Below are positions 52,054 through 60,041 of a DNA stretch of 64,000 nt, piece after piece (position 1 is the first letter of the stretch; the number at the start of each line of letters is the position of its first letter). The stretch covers positions 23,041 through 87,040 of the forward strand of contig CAMENP010000010.1 in NCBI GenBank assembly GCA_945928575.1, in the 5' to 3' direction. The notes beneath the pieces were generated by a model that saw only the letters and a program-made list of their open reading frames with translations, searched no databases and had not been told where the DNA came from. The translations under genes were made by a program, and so were the position numbers. Origin of the DNA: an uncultured Butyrivibrio sp. (GTDB lineage: Bacteria; Bacillota; Clostridia; Lachnospirales; Lachnospiraceae).

Positions 52054-53106
52054 ATGCAGCTTTATCCTGCCATAGATTTAAAAGACGGTAAATGCGTCCG
52101 CTTAAGACAGGGCGAATTTGACAATATAACCGTATACAGCGATGAACCGTATAAGGTAGCGCGGTATTTTGAGGAGAACGGGGCGACGTTCATACATCTG
52201 GTTGACCTTGACGGGGCCCTTAAAGGACATTCGGTTAATGAAGAAACCATCAAAAAAATAGTCGGTTCGGTTACCGTTCCGTGTGAACTCGGCGGCGGAA
52301 TAAGAACAATGGAAGATATTGAGAGAGTGCTTTCGTATGGCATATACAGAGTTATAATCGGAACCAAAGCGGTCAAGGAGCCTGAATTTGTACGAAAAGC
52401 AATAGAACGGTTCGGAAGTGACCATATAGTAGCCGGAGTCGATGCCAGGGATGGTCTGGTTGCCGTTGAAGGCTGGGGTGAAGTGTCCCAAACAAGTGCA
52501 GTTTCATTGTGTAATGCCATGAAGGAAATGGGTGTTAAGCATATAGTATACACTGATATTTCCAAGGACGGCATGCTTTGCGGCCCGAATGTTGAGATGA
52601 CAAAGAAACTCACAGAAGAGACCGGACTTGATGTAATTGCTTCGGGAGGAGTCTCTTCCATGGATGATTTAAGGGCATTGAATGCAGCCGGAATAAAGGG
52701 AGCAATAATGGGTAAAGCCATATATGAACAGAGAATTGATGTGGCTGCTGCCGTTAAGGAATTTCCGGTATTTAAAAGCAAAATACCGTATTCGGAATTT
52801 AAGCTTAATTCAGACGGAATGATTCCGGTTGTCGTGCAGGAGGAAGGGACCGGAGAAGTTTTAATGGTTGCTTATATGAATGAAGAGGCTTATAATATGA
52901 CCATAGCTACCGGTAAAATGACATATTACAGCAGAAGCCGTCAGGAGTTATGGATAAAGGGACTTACGTCCGGGCATTACCAGTATGTATCCGAGATGAA
53001 GCTGGACTGTGATAATGACACGATTCTTGCCGTTGTAAGACAGGCAGGAGCAGCGTGTCATACCGGGGCACATTCATGCTTTTTCAAGGAGTTGACCGGC
53101 AGGTAA
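52054..53106 (+). CDS. HisA-HisI fusion: ProFAR isomerase plus phosphoribosyl-AMP cyclohydrolase
   Basis: One 350-residue frame carries two His enzymes. Residues 1 to about 240 are HisA: YPAIDLKDGKCVRLRQGEF with the first catalytic Asp, ELGGGIRTMEDIERVLSYG, RVIIGTKAVKEP and VYTDISKDGMLCGPN with the second Asp. Residues about 247-350 are HisI: MIPVVVQEEGTGEVLMVAYMN, YYSRSRQELWIKG, EMKLDCDNDTILAVVRQAGAACHTGAHSCFF (in parts: DCDND and ACHTGAHSC hold the metal and zinc ligands). HisI normally acts two reactions before HisA, and HisE between them is absent. ATG 52054 lies behind AAAGGAGC. hisF and hisH do not follow. Confidence 0.93.
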   Translation: MQLYPAIDLKDGKCVRLRQGEFDNITVYSDEPYKVARYFEENGATFIHLVDLDGALKGHSVNEETIKKIVGSVTVPCELGGGIRTMEDIERVLSYGIYRVIIGTKAVKEPEFVRKAIERFGSDHIVAGVDARDGLVAVEGWGEVSQTSAVSLCNAMKEMGVKHIVYTDISKDGMLCGPNVEMTKKLTEETGLDVIASGGVSSMDDLRALNAAGIKGAIMGKAIYEQRIDVAAAVKEFPVFKSKIPYSEFKLNSDGMIPVVVQEEGTGEVLMVAYMNEEAYNMTIATGKMTYYSRSRQELWIKGLTSGHYQYVSEMKLDCDNDTILAVVRQAGAACHTGAHSCFFKELTGR

Positions 53107-54296
53107 TGAAGAGGTTAGTTATAACTGATTACAACATTAATAATATATCCGGAAAGCTTTCAATGCTTTTTGAAGATAACAGGGAAATCCGCATCGGTAT
53201 ATATGACAATGAAGAAAGCGTACTCGGCAACATATATGTTGCCAGAGTGCGTGACGTTGTGCGTAATATCGATGCGGCTTTTGTTGAAATCGCACACGGA
53301 AAGGTCTGCTATTTTTCGATAAAGGATAATCCGCGTCCGTTGTTTCTTAACAGAAAAAATACCGATAAGGTGTGCCAGGGAGATCTGATGCTTGTCCAGG
53401 TCCTTAAAGACGGAATTAAGTCCAAGGCTCCGCTGGTGTCGAGCGTTATATCTTTCGGGGGGAAATATGCGGCAATAACGAGGGAACAGGCCGGTCGTGT
53501 CGGAGTATCACATAAGATTACGGATAAGGCCTTGGCGGACAGACTCAAATCCATAGTTATGCCGTATGTTACAGATGATTACGGATTTATTATAAGAACG
53601 GATGCAATCAATGCATCTGCGGATGAACTTGAGGAAGAACTGAAGCGTCTGACGGAAGAATATAAGAGTATTCTGGACAAAGCTTATCACAGACCGGCAT
53701 TTACACTTCTAAAGGAATCTGATAACGGAATATTAAGCGATATATCTTCTTACAGACTCGGCCCGGATGATGAGATTGTGACGGACAATAAAGAACTCGC
53801 TGGTTTTCTCGCAAAGCAGGGTTATGATACTCCCGTACGTCTGTATGATGATAAGCTGCTGCCGCTTATCAAGGCTTATTCAATGGAATCGAGGCTGGAA
53901 CGTGCCTTAGACAAGCGTGTGTGGCTTAAATCCGGGGGATATCTTGTTATAGAACCTACCGAAGCTTTGACTGTAATAGATGTGAATACGGGCAAATTTG
54001 ACGGTCGTAACGCGGACAGGGAGAAGACATTTCTTAAGACTAATCTTGAAGCATGTGCGGAAATAGCCAGACAGCTTATTCTGCGTAATATATCAGGAAT
54101 TATAATTATTGATTTTATCAATCTCGGTGAGAAAGATAACCGCAATATAATTCAAGATACAATGAAAAAGTATCTTGCCGCGGACCCGGTTAAAGCTGTT
54201 TTTGTGGAATTTACGGGGCTTGACCTTATGGAGATAACACGTAAGAAAATCAAAAAACCATTACATGAAATAATTAAAGGAGAACGAAATGCTTAA
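53106..54296 (+). CDS. rng: Ribonuclease E/G family protein, short
   Basis: The 396-residue protein has an S1-like start ([22 protein letters not shown], split at [12 protein letters not shown]), the RNase H-like region, and the DNase I-like catalytic parts [12 protein letters not shown] and [14 protein letters not shown], which hold the magnesium aspartates. It ends at [18 protein letters not shown] and lacks the following Cys-x-x-Cys zinc link seen in E. coli RNase E and G, which normally bridges the dimer. It cuts AU-rich single-stranded RNA from 5' monophosphate ends. Its ATG overlaps the HisA-HisI stop (TAATG), so it is coupled to histidine genes, with which no functional link is known. 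Confidence 0.9.
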   Translation: MKRLVITDYNINNISGKLSMLFEDNREIRIGIYDNEESVLGNIYVARVRDVVRNIDAAFVEIAHGKVCYFSIKDNPRPLFLNRKNTDKVCQGDLMLVQVLKDGIKSKAPLVSSVISFGGKYAAITREQAGRVGVSHKITDKALADRLKSIVMPYVTDDYGFIIRTDAINASADELEEELKRLTEEYKSILDKAYHRPAFTLLKESDNGILSDISSYRLGPDDEIVTDNKELAGFLAKQGYDTPVRLYDDKLLPLIKAYSMESRLERALDKRVWLKSGGYLVIEPTEALTVIDVNTGKFDGRNADREKTFLKTNLEACAEIARQLILRNISGIIIIDFINLGEKDNRNIIQDTMKKYLAADPVKAVFVEFTGLDLMEITRKKIKKPLHEIIKGERNA

Positions 54297-55776
54297 AACA
54301 ACATTACGAATCGGCAGGAGAACCGGAAAGAAGATCGCACCCGAAATATACGGACAGTTTTCCGAACACCTGGGAAGGTGTATTTATGACGGAATATATG
54401 TGGGAGATGATTCTGATATTCCTAATGTAAAAGGAATGCGTAAAGATGTGGTTGATGCATTGAAAGAAATCGGTGTGCCTGTATTGCGCTGGCCGGGAGG
54501 CTGTTTTGCGGACGAATATCACTGGCGTGACGGCATCGGGGACAAAGCAGACAGACGCCGCATGGTCAATACCAACTGGGGCGGTGTGGTAGAAGATAAC
54601 AGCTTCGGAACGCATGAATTTATGGAATTGTGCAGCCAGATAGGCTGTGAGCCGTATATCGCGCTTAACCTTGGTAGCGAAACCGTAAGGGAAGCATCCG
54701 AATGGGTTGAATATATGACGGCACCGGCGGGTTCATCAGTGGCCAATGAGCGTGTGGCAAACGGACAGACTGAACCGTGGAAGGTTAAATATATCGGTAT
54801 CGGTAACGAGAACTGGGGATGCGGAGGAAGCATGGATCCGGAATATTATGCATCCGAATACAAGCGTTATCAGCAGTTTTGTAAGGATTCAGGTGATAAT
54901 CATCTGTACAAAATAGCATGCGGTCCGAATGCCGAAGATTACCACTGGACGGAAGAACTTATGAAGCGTATCAACAAATGGCACGCCAAAGCGATAAGCC
55001 TCCATTATTACACTCTTCCGGGCGACTGGGAGCATAAGGGAAGTGCAACAAAGTTCAATGACAAAGAATACTATATTACAATTAAAAAAGCGCTTCATAT
55101 AGCAGATATAATAGACAATCACCTTGAGATCATGGACAAATACGATCCGGAACACGATATAAGCCTCATAGTTGACGAATGGGGAACCTGGTATGATGTT
55201 GAACCGGGAACCAATCCGGGATTTCTGTACCAGCAGAATACGATAAGGGATGCCATTGTGGCAGCGGCAAGCCTTAATATTTTTAATGCAAGATGTGACC
55301 GCATATCAATGGCCAATATTGCCCAGACAGTCAATGTGCTGCAGGCTATGGTTCTTACAGAGGGAACGGATATGGTGAAGACACCGACATATTATGTGTT
55401 CGGAATGTATAAGAATCATCAGGGGGCCGAGCTGGTGGAAAGCAGTATCGATGAGGTTATGGCGGGCAGTGATGATGTATCGGTCGGTGCCGTATCACAG
55501 TCCGTATCCGTAAAGGGCGATACAGTGACGATCTCGCTTGCCAATGCTTCGATTAATGATGACGTTGAGATAAAAATCGAGATTCCGGAGGATGTACTTT
55601 TTACAAGACCTGTGGAAATTACCATGCTTACAGGAGAAGTGCATGCATGCAATACATTTGATAATCCGGAGAACATAGTACCGGAATACATGACCGATGA
55701 TTGGAACGGCAAAGAACGTGTTGTTAAACTTCCGGCAGCTTCAGTTGCTACGGTGGTATGCCATGTCAGAAAATAG
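54289..55776 (+). CDS. abfA: Alpha-L-arabinofuranosidase, GH51
   Basis: The 495-residue protein has the GH51 layout: a TIM barrel with [33 protein letters not shown], the acid/base Glu at about residue 174 in [10 protein letters not shown] and the nucleophile Glu at about 297 in [10 protein letters not shown], then a C-terminal beta domain. There is no signal peptide, so it is cytoplasmic and works on imported arabinoxylan or arabinan oligosaccharides. It overlaps rng by eight bases, with AAAGGAG as ribosome binding site. No arabinose transporter or regulator is nearby. Confidence 0.95.
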   Translation: MLKTTLRIGRRTGKKIAPEIYGQFSEHLGRCIYDGIYVGDDSDIPNVKGMRKDVVDALKEIGVPVLRWPGGCFADEYHWRDGIGDKADRRRMVNTNWGGVVEDNSFGTHEFMELCSQIGCEPYIALNLGSETVREASEWVEYMTAPAGSSVANERVANGQTEPWKVKYIGIGNENWGCGGSMDPEYYASEYKRYQQFCKDSGDNHLYKIACGPNAEDYHWTEELMKRINKWHAKAISLHYYTLPGDWEHKGSATKFNDKEYYITIKKALHIADIIDNHLEIMDKYDPEHDISLIVDEWGTWYDVEPGTNPGFLYQQNTIRDAIVAAASLNIFNARCDRISMANIAQTVNVLQAMVLTEGTDMVKTPTYYVFGMYKNHQGAELVESSIDEVMAGSDDVSVGAVSQSVSVKGDTVTISLANASINDDVEIKIEIPEDVLFTRPVEITMLTGEVHACNTFDNPENIVPEYMTDDWNGKERVVKLPAASVATVVCHVRK

Positions 55777-56038
55777 TATCGGCAATCCGCTTAAGAAACT
55801 CAGATGTGTCAGGTGCCTGCTTAACGCAATTGACGATAAGACGGCACTTGAAATCGTCAATAAATATAAAGCAGATACTCCCGAATGTGACAGGGCGCTG
55901 CCGGAGGTGTACCGGCAGAGACTTGATACCTGCCTTGACTGTAAGTATCTTGAACGCGGGGTCTGCCTTAAATGCGGCTATTATGTGGAAGCCAGAATGT
56001 ATAGAAAGGGCGGAGCATGTCCTTTGAAATTATTTTAG
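55763..56038 (+). CDS. Small cysteine-rich protein, DUF6171-type
   Basis: The 91-residue protein starts [20 protein letters not shown] and has cysteines in the order CVRC, C, CLDC, CLKCG and C ([11 protein letters not shown]), like a double zinc or iron site. The pattern [20 protein letters not shown] matches the small Firmicute family I know as DUF6171. Role unknown. It overlaps the arabinofuranosidase by 14 bases and precedes the thioesterase. Confidence 0.78.
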   Translation: MSENSIGNPLKKLRCVRCLLNAIDDKTALEIVNKYKADTPECDRALPEVYRQRLDTCLDCKYLERGVCLKCGYYVEARMYRKGGACPLKLF

Positions 56039-56052
56039 ACGGAGATTATGAT

Positions 56053-56787
56053 ATGGAATATAATTACATGCCTCAGTTAAGGGAGGCGGATGAAAACGGA
56101 TATATCGGAATAAGAGGATACCTGAACTTTTTTCAGGATGCGGCGACAAGACATATGCACGATTTCGGCAAAGGCAACGATACGATCCCGGAGCAGTACG
56201 GCATATGCTGGATGTATACCAAATACCGCATGCACCTTATTGAAGAAATAGGGTTTGACTATCCGGTGACGATCAATACATGGATTGAGAAAATGAAGAC
56301 TACCGCGGTCACACATCAGGCGATTGAAATCACCTGCAACGGAAAGACGGCGGCAACAGGGCGACTTGAAAGCTGCCTGGTTGATATGAAAGCCGGTCAT
56401 CTGACCAAGCCTTCGTGTATTGATTTTCCTGAGGATGCGGCGGTTGACAGACAGGTGCAGCTTGAGCCTTTTATAAAACTTCCCAAGAATGCGGACGGAA
56501 CAGATGAAGTTTACAAATATGTAATACGATATACCGACACCGATAAGAACAGGCATATGACAAACCTTCGTTATGTGAATCTGCTTATGGATGCTTTTGA
56601 CGGAGCTTTCTATGACGGCAATATCCTTAGTGATATTGAGCTGCATTATATAACACAATGCTTTGAAGGCGAAGAAATATCAATAAGGAAAAAATCGCGT
56701 GACGACGGTTATATCGTTATGTGCGTCCACGGTGACGGAAGCGTTGCGGCAGCGGCGTTAATGAAATTTATCCAAAGGAAGAAATAA
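56053..56787 (+). CDS. Acyl-ACP thioesterase (hotdog fold)
   Basis: The 244-residue protein is a double-hotdog acyl-ACP thioesterase: LREADENGYIGIRGYLNFFQ, YGICWMYTKYRMHLIEE, GFDYPVTINTWIEKMKTT, ESCLVDMKAGHLTKPS and the second half YVIRYTDTDKNRHMTNLRYV, where the Asn and His near NRHMTN are the usual catalytic pair. It releases fatty acids from acyl carrier protein. I chose ATG 56053, behind GGAG at 56041-56044; ATG 56017 (12 residues longer, overlapping the previous gene) is the alternative. No fatty-acid synthesis genes are adjacent. Confidence 0.87.
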   Translation: MEYNYMPQLREADENGYIGIRGYLNFFQDAATRHMHDFGKGNDTIPEQYGICWMYTKYRMHLIEEIGFDYPVTINTWIEKMKTTAVTHQAIEITCNGKTAATGRLESCLVDMKAGHLTKPSCIDFPEDAAVDRQVQLEPFIKLPKNADGTDEVYKYVIRYTDTDKNRHMTNLRYVNLLMDAFDGAFYDGNILSDIELHYITQCFEGEEISIRKKSRDDGYIVMCVHGDGSVAAAALMKFIQRKK

Positions 56788-56788
56788 T

Positions 56789-58153
56789 ATGCAGAGCGAA
56801 GAAAAACTCGGAACCGGAAACATATGGAAGCTTATGCTTTCCATGGGTATTCCGATAATGATATCACAGATAGTTAATATTCTGTACAGCATAGTGGACA
56901 GGATATATGTCGGTAGAATAAAAGACGTGGGAGAGACCGCACTTGCGGGTCTCGGACTCACAATGCCGGTAATAATCATTATTTCCGCATTTGCGGCGTT
57001 TGCCGGAGCCGGTGGAGCACCGCTTGCCGCGATAGCAATGGGAAAGGGTGACAAGAAGCGCGCCGAGAAAATACTCGGAAATTCTTTTTTTATGATATTG
57101 GTATTTTCGGTTGTGCTTATGGTAGTATTCTATATTGTAAAAAAGCCTTTTCTGTATCTTATAGGTGCATCCGATGCAACCTATGTATATGCGGATGATT
57201 ACATTTCGATATATCTTATCGGCACAATCTTTGTACAGATTGCGGTTGGACTTAATATGTTCATAACCGCGCAGGGCAAATCTTCCGTTGCGATGATTTC
57301 GGTCCTCATCGGAGCGGTTGTCAATATAGCACTCGACCCGGTTCTTATATTCGGACTTAATATGGGTGTCAAAGGTGCGGCAGTTGCGACGATTATATCA
57401 CAATTTCTGTCGGCGGCATGGGTTATGCGTTTCCTTTTTTCGCCAAAGACAAGTCTTCGCATTAAAATATGCAATATAAAGCCGGATATACGTCTTATCG
57501 GAAGCATATCGGCACTTGGCGTGTCGCCTTTTATCATGCAGGCGACGGAAGCTATGATTTCCATTGTGCTCAATCACGGATTGCAAAAATACGGCGGTGA
57601 TCTGTATGTGGCATCGCTCACGGTTCTGCAGAGCGTCATGCAGTTGATCACAACGCCGATTAACGGCTTCGGTCAGGGCGTACAGCCGATAATGAGCTAT
57701 AACTACGGAGCCGGTAAGCCGGACAGGGTTCGTGCAACGTTTAAGCGCCTGATCATAGTGATGACAAGCGTGTCGGCACTTATGGCATTAAGCGCAATTG
57801 TTTTTCCGGGATTCTATGCGGCGTTATTCGGCGACAGTGAGGCGTTAAGAACGCTTATAAAGCGTGTGCTTCCGGTATTTGTATTCGGAATGCTCATTTT
57901 CGGACTGCAGATGAGCTGCCAGACAACATTCATGGCATTGGGACAGGCCAAAATATCACTTTTTATTGCACTGCTCCGTAAGGTAATATTGCTTATACCT
58001 TTTGCGATAGTTTTCCCGATTGTAATGGGCGGTGATGTAATGGGCGTGTATTATGCGGAACCGGCGGCGGATATAATCGCTGTTATAATATGTACCACAA
58101 TATTTGCATGCAACTTTAGAAAAATATTATCAAATGGCAGTGAGATACAGTAA
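56789..58153 (+). CDS. MATE-family multidrug/sodium antiporter
   Basis: The 454-residue protein has twelve predicted membrane segments in two homologous halves. Typical pieces are LMLSMGIPIMISQIVNILYS, DRIYVGRIKDVGETALAGLG, the start of half two with FIMQATEAMISIVLN, and PINGFGQGVQPIMSYNYGAG. Transport is usually driven by sodium or protons and substrates are cationic drugs or metabolites. It starts two bases after the thioesterase, behind AAAGGAAG. It is the last gene of the run that begins at hisZ and ends before a terminator hairpin. Confidence 0.92.
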   Translation: MQSEEKLGTGNIWKLMLSMGIPIMISQIVNILYSIVDRIYVGRIKDVGETALAGLGLTMPVIIIISAFAAFAGAGGAPLAAIAMGKGDKKRAEKILGNSFFMILVFSVVLMVVFYIVKKPFLYLIGASDATYVYADDYISIYLIGTIFVQIAVGLNMFITAQGKSSVAMISVLIGAVVNIALDPVLIFGLNMGVKGAAVATIISQFLSAAWVMRFLFSPKTSLRIKICNIKPDIRLIGSISALGVSPFIMQATEAMISIVLNHGLQKYGGDLYVASLTVLQSVMQLITTPINGFGQGVQPIMSYNYGAGKPDRVRATFKRLIIVMTSVSALMALSAIVFPGFYAALFGDSEALRTLIKRVLPVFVFGMLIFGLQMSCQTTFMALGQAKISLFIALLRKVILLIPFAIVFPIVMGGDVMGVYYAEPAADIIAVIICTTIFACNFRKILSNGSEIQ

Positions 58154-58177
58154 AATGTTTAATATTAAAAAACATGC

Positions 58178-58206
58178 TTGAAAATCGCTACTTTTCGACA
58201 TATAAT
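58178..58206 (+). promoter_or_regulatory. Promoter of the binding-protein/kinase pair
   Basis: TTGAAA (58178-58183) and a perfect TATAAT (58201-58206) are 17 bases apart. The predicted start of transcription, near 58213, falls in the left arm of the terminator hairpin that follows. Confidence 0.75.
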
Positions 58207-58244
58207 ACAGAGTATCAGTACTTTTAATGATACTCTGTTTTTTT
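58207..58244 (+). terminator. Terminator hairpin overlapping the start of the next transcript
   Basis: ACAGAGTATCA (58207-58217) pairs perfectly with TGATACTCTGT (58228-58238) around a ten-base loop, followed by a run of seven T (58238-58244). It would stop transcripts coming from the MATE gene. Because the nested promoter starts inside the left arm, its own RNA cannot form the full stem. Confidence 0.82.
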
Positions 58245-58264
58245 GATGGAAAGGAGAATGAATT

Positions 58265-60037
58265 TTGAAAAGAGGAATTAAAAATTTAATTTTTATATGG
58301 GGATGCATAATTTTGTTAATGACCGGTTGTGCAAAAACCATACCGGTTAATACGGAATCACATGAACATGAAAAAATCACAATGCAGGCACCGTTCCGTA
58401 ATATCAGTGCTTTTATAGATGTTCTGCACGATAAGTATCCTGAAATACAAATCGAAGTGATTCCGTACAGTGGTGCTAATTACACGGCATATGTAAACGC
58501 ACAGCTGAAGGCGGGCGATATGCCGGATATATATTGCACGACTTTTTACAGACCTGCATACAGCAACGTGAGTGATAAGCTGATTGATTTATCGGGATAT
58601 GCATTTACGGATAATTACGCTCAGGCAAGGCTGCGTGAGGTAACGGATGATGGGGCGGTATACATGCTGCCGACATATTATGACTGTATCGGAATTACCT
58701 ATAATAAAACACTGCTCGAGAACAATGGGTGGGAACTTCCACAATCCTTTAAAGAACTTGAAGAACTTGCACCTAAGGTTAAAGCAGCAGGATATAATCT
58801 TGCTGTCAATCAGATACAGCTGCCGGGCTATGGCTTCCAGTATATGTGTAATATTCTTGATACAAGTTTTTTTAATACACCGGAGGGAGTACAGTGGCAG
58901 AGAGACTATCTTAACGGAAATATAAAGCTCAAAGACTCTCCGGAAATGATTAAAAATATGTATCAGCTTGACAGATGGCGTGAGATAGGTATGTTAAACG
59001 CATCGGGTAATGCAACAAGTGATGATGATACCAGACTTATGATGGCACAGGGTAAAACATTATTTATGTTGGGCAGCTGTAATGTCTTTTCGGAGGAAGA
59101 AACATCAGATGAGTTCGGAATAATGCCTTTTCTGTCAGAGGACGGAACCCAGAATGCCTTTATTCTCAATGTGTCCAGATATATGGGAATCAATAAGAAA
59201 TTAGAGGATAACGAACAGAAACTTAATGATGCACTTCATGTTATGGAAGTACTTTCTACAGTTGAAGGAATGCAGGCATTAAACAGTGATTATGCCAATA
59301 CCTCATTGCTGCCTCTTAGGGATTACGATGTAAACAGTGAGGGATATTATGCTGATATAGAGGATGAACTGAATGCGGGAATCACGGCACCTTTTATATA
59401 TGCCGGCTGGGAGGATCTGATAGTTCCAATCGGTAATGTTATGATATCTTACATTAAAGGCGAGCGTTCTATAGATGACGTTATTGAAGCGTTTGATGAA
59501 AATCAATATCTTCTTGAAGATAAGTCATCAACTGTTTATACATATGTGAAAGAAAAAATCAATAACGACTATTGTGCAAGACTTGTCGGGATATGTTTTG
59601 CCAAGGCCTGTGACGCTGACTTAGCTTTGATTTCAAAAAACAAATGGTATAAAAACGTCACGGATCTGAATTTGGAAGGAGTGAGCGGTGAACTTTATCC
59701 GCTGCCGGTAACGGAGCAGGAAATTACTTCAATTCTGCCTACAGGGTGGAAAGGAAATATAATAACGGTAAAACTTGACGGATATACGATAAAGAAGCTT
59801 GTAGAAAGCGGTTATGACAGGAATGGAGACGGAAATACATTTCCTTATGAATTGGTTATGCAAGAGGGTTTTGAAATTGATGACGATACTGTGTATATAG
59901 TGGCCGTAGCGGGCGTGACAGACGAGATTGCACAAAAAGGCGGTGTAACCGATACAGGAATATGTGGTCTTGATGCCGCCAAAGAGTATTTTAACGGATT
60001 TGATACGTTGTCGGAAAGCGATATTATATGGGAGTGA
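58265..60037 (+). CDS. Lipoprotein: solute-binding domain fused to a 5'-nucleotidase C-terminal-like domain
   Basis: The 590-residue protein starts with TTG at 58265 (AAGGAG eight bases upstream) and has a lipoprotein signal with LMTGC, Cys near 23. Residues about 35-420 are a family 1 solute-binding domain: APFRNISAFIDVLHDKYPEIQIEVIPYSG (in parts), KAGDMPDIYCT, NTFFNTPEG-like DTSFFNTPEGVQW and FMLGSCNVF. Residues about 435-590 resemble the C-terminal domain of 5'-nucleotidases: ARLVGICFAKACDADLALIS, ITSILPTGWKGNIITVKLDG, YELVMQEGF. No permease or ATPase is near. It lies five bases before a hybrid histidine kinase, so it may be its ligand-binding partner; this is inference. Confidence 0.82.
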   Translation: MKRGIKNLIFIWGCIILLMTGCAKTIPVNTESHEHEKITMQAPFRNISAFIDVLHDKYPEIQIEVIPYSGANYTAYVNAQLKAGDMPDIYCTTFYRPAYSNVSDKLIDLSGYAFTDNYAQARLREVTDDGAVYMLPTYYDCIGITYNKTLLENNGWELPQSFKELEELAPKVKAAGYNLAVNQIQLPGYGFQYMCNILDTSFFNTPEGVQWQRDYLNGNIKLKDSPEMIKNMYQLDRWREIGMLNASGNATSDDDTRLMMAQGKTLFMLGSCNVFSEEETSDEFGIMPFLSEDGTQNAFILNVSRYMGINKKLEDNEQKLNDALHVMEVLSTVEGMQALNSDYANTSLLPLRDYDVNSEGYYADIEDELNAGITAPFIYAGWEDLIVPIGNVMISYIKGERSIDDVIEAFDENQYLLEDKSSTVYTYVKEKINNDYCARLVGICFAKACDADLALISKNKWYKNVTDLNLEGVSGELYPLPVTEQEITSILPTGWKGNIITVKLDGYTIKKLVESGYDRNGDGNTFPYELVMQEGFEIDDDTVYIVAVAGVTDEIAQKGGVTDTGICGLDAAKEYFNGFDTLSESDIIWE

Positions 60038-60041
60038 ATAA

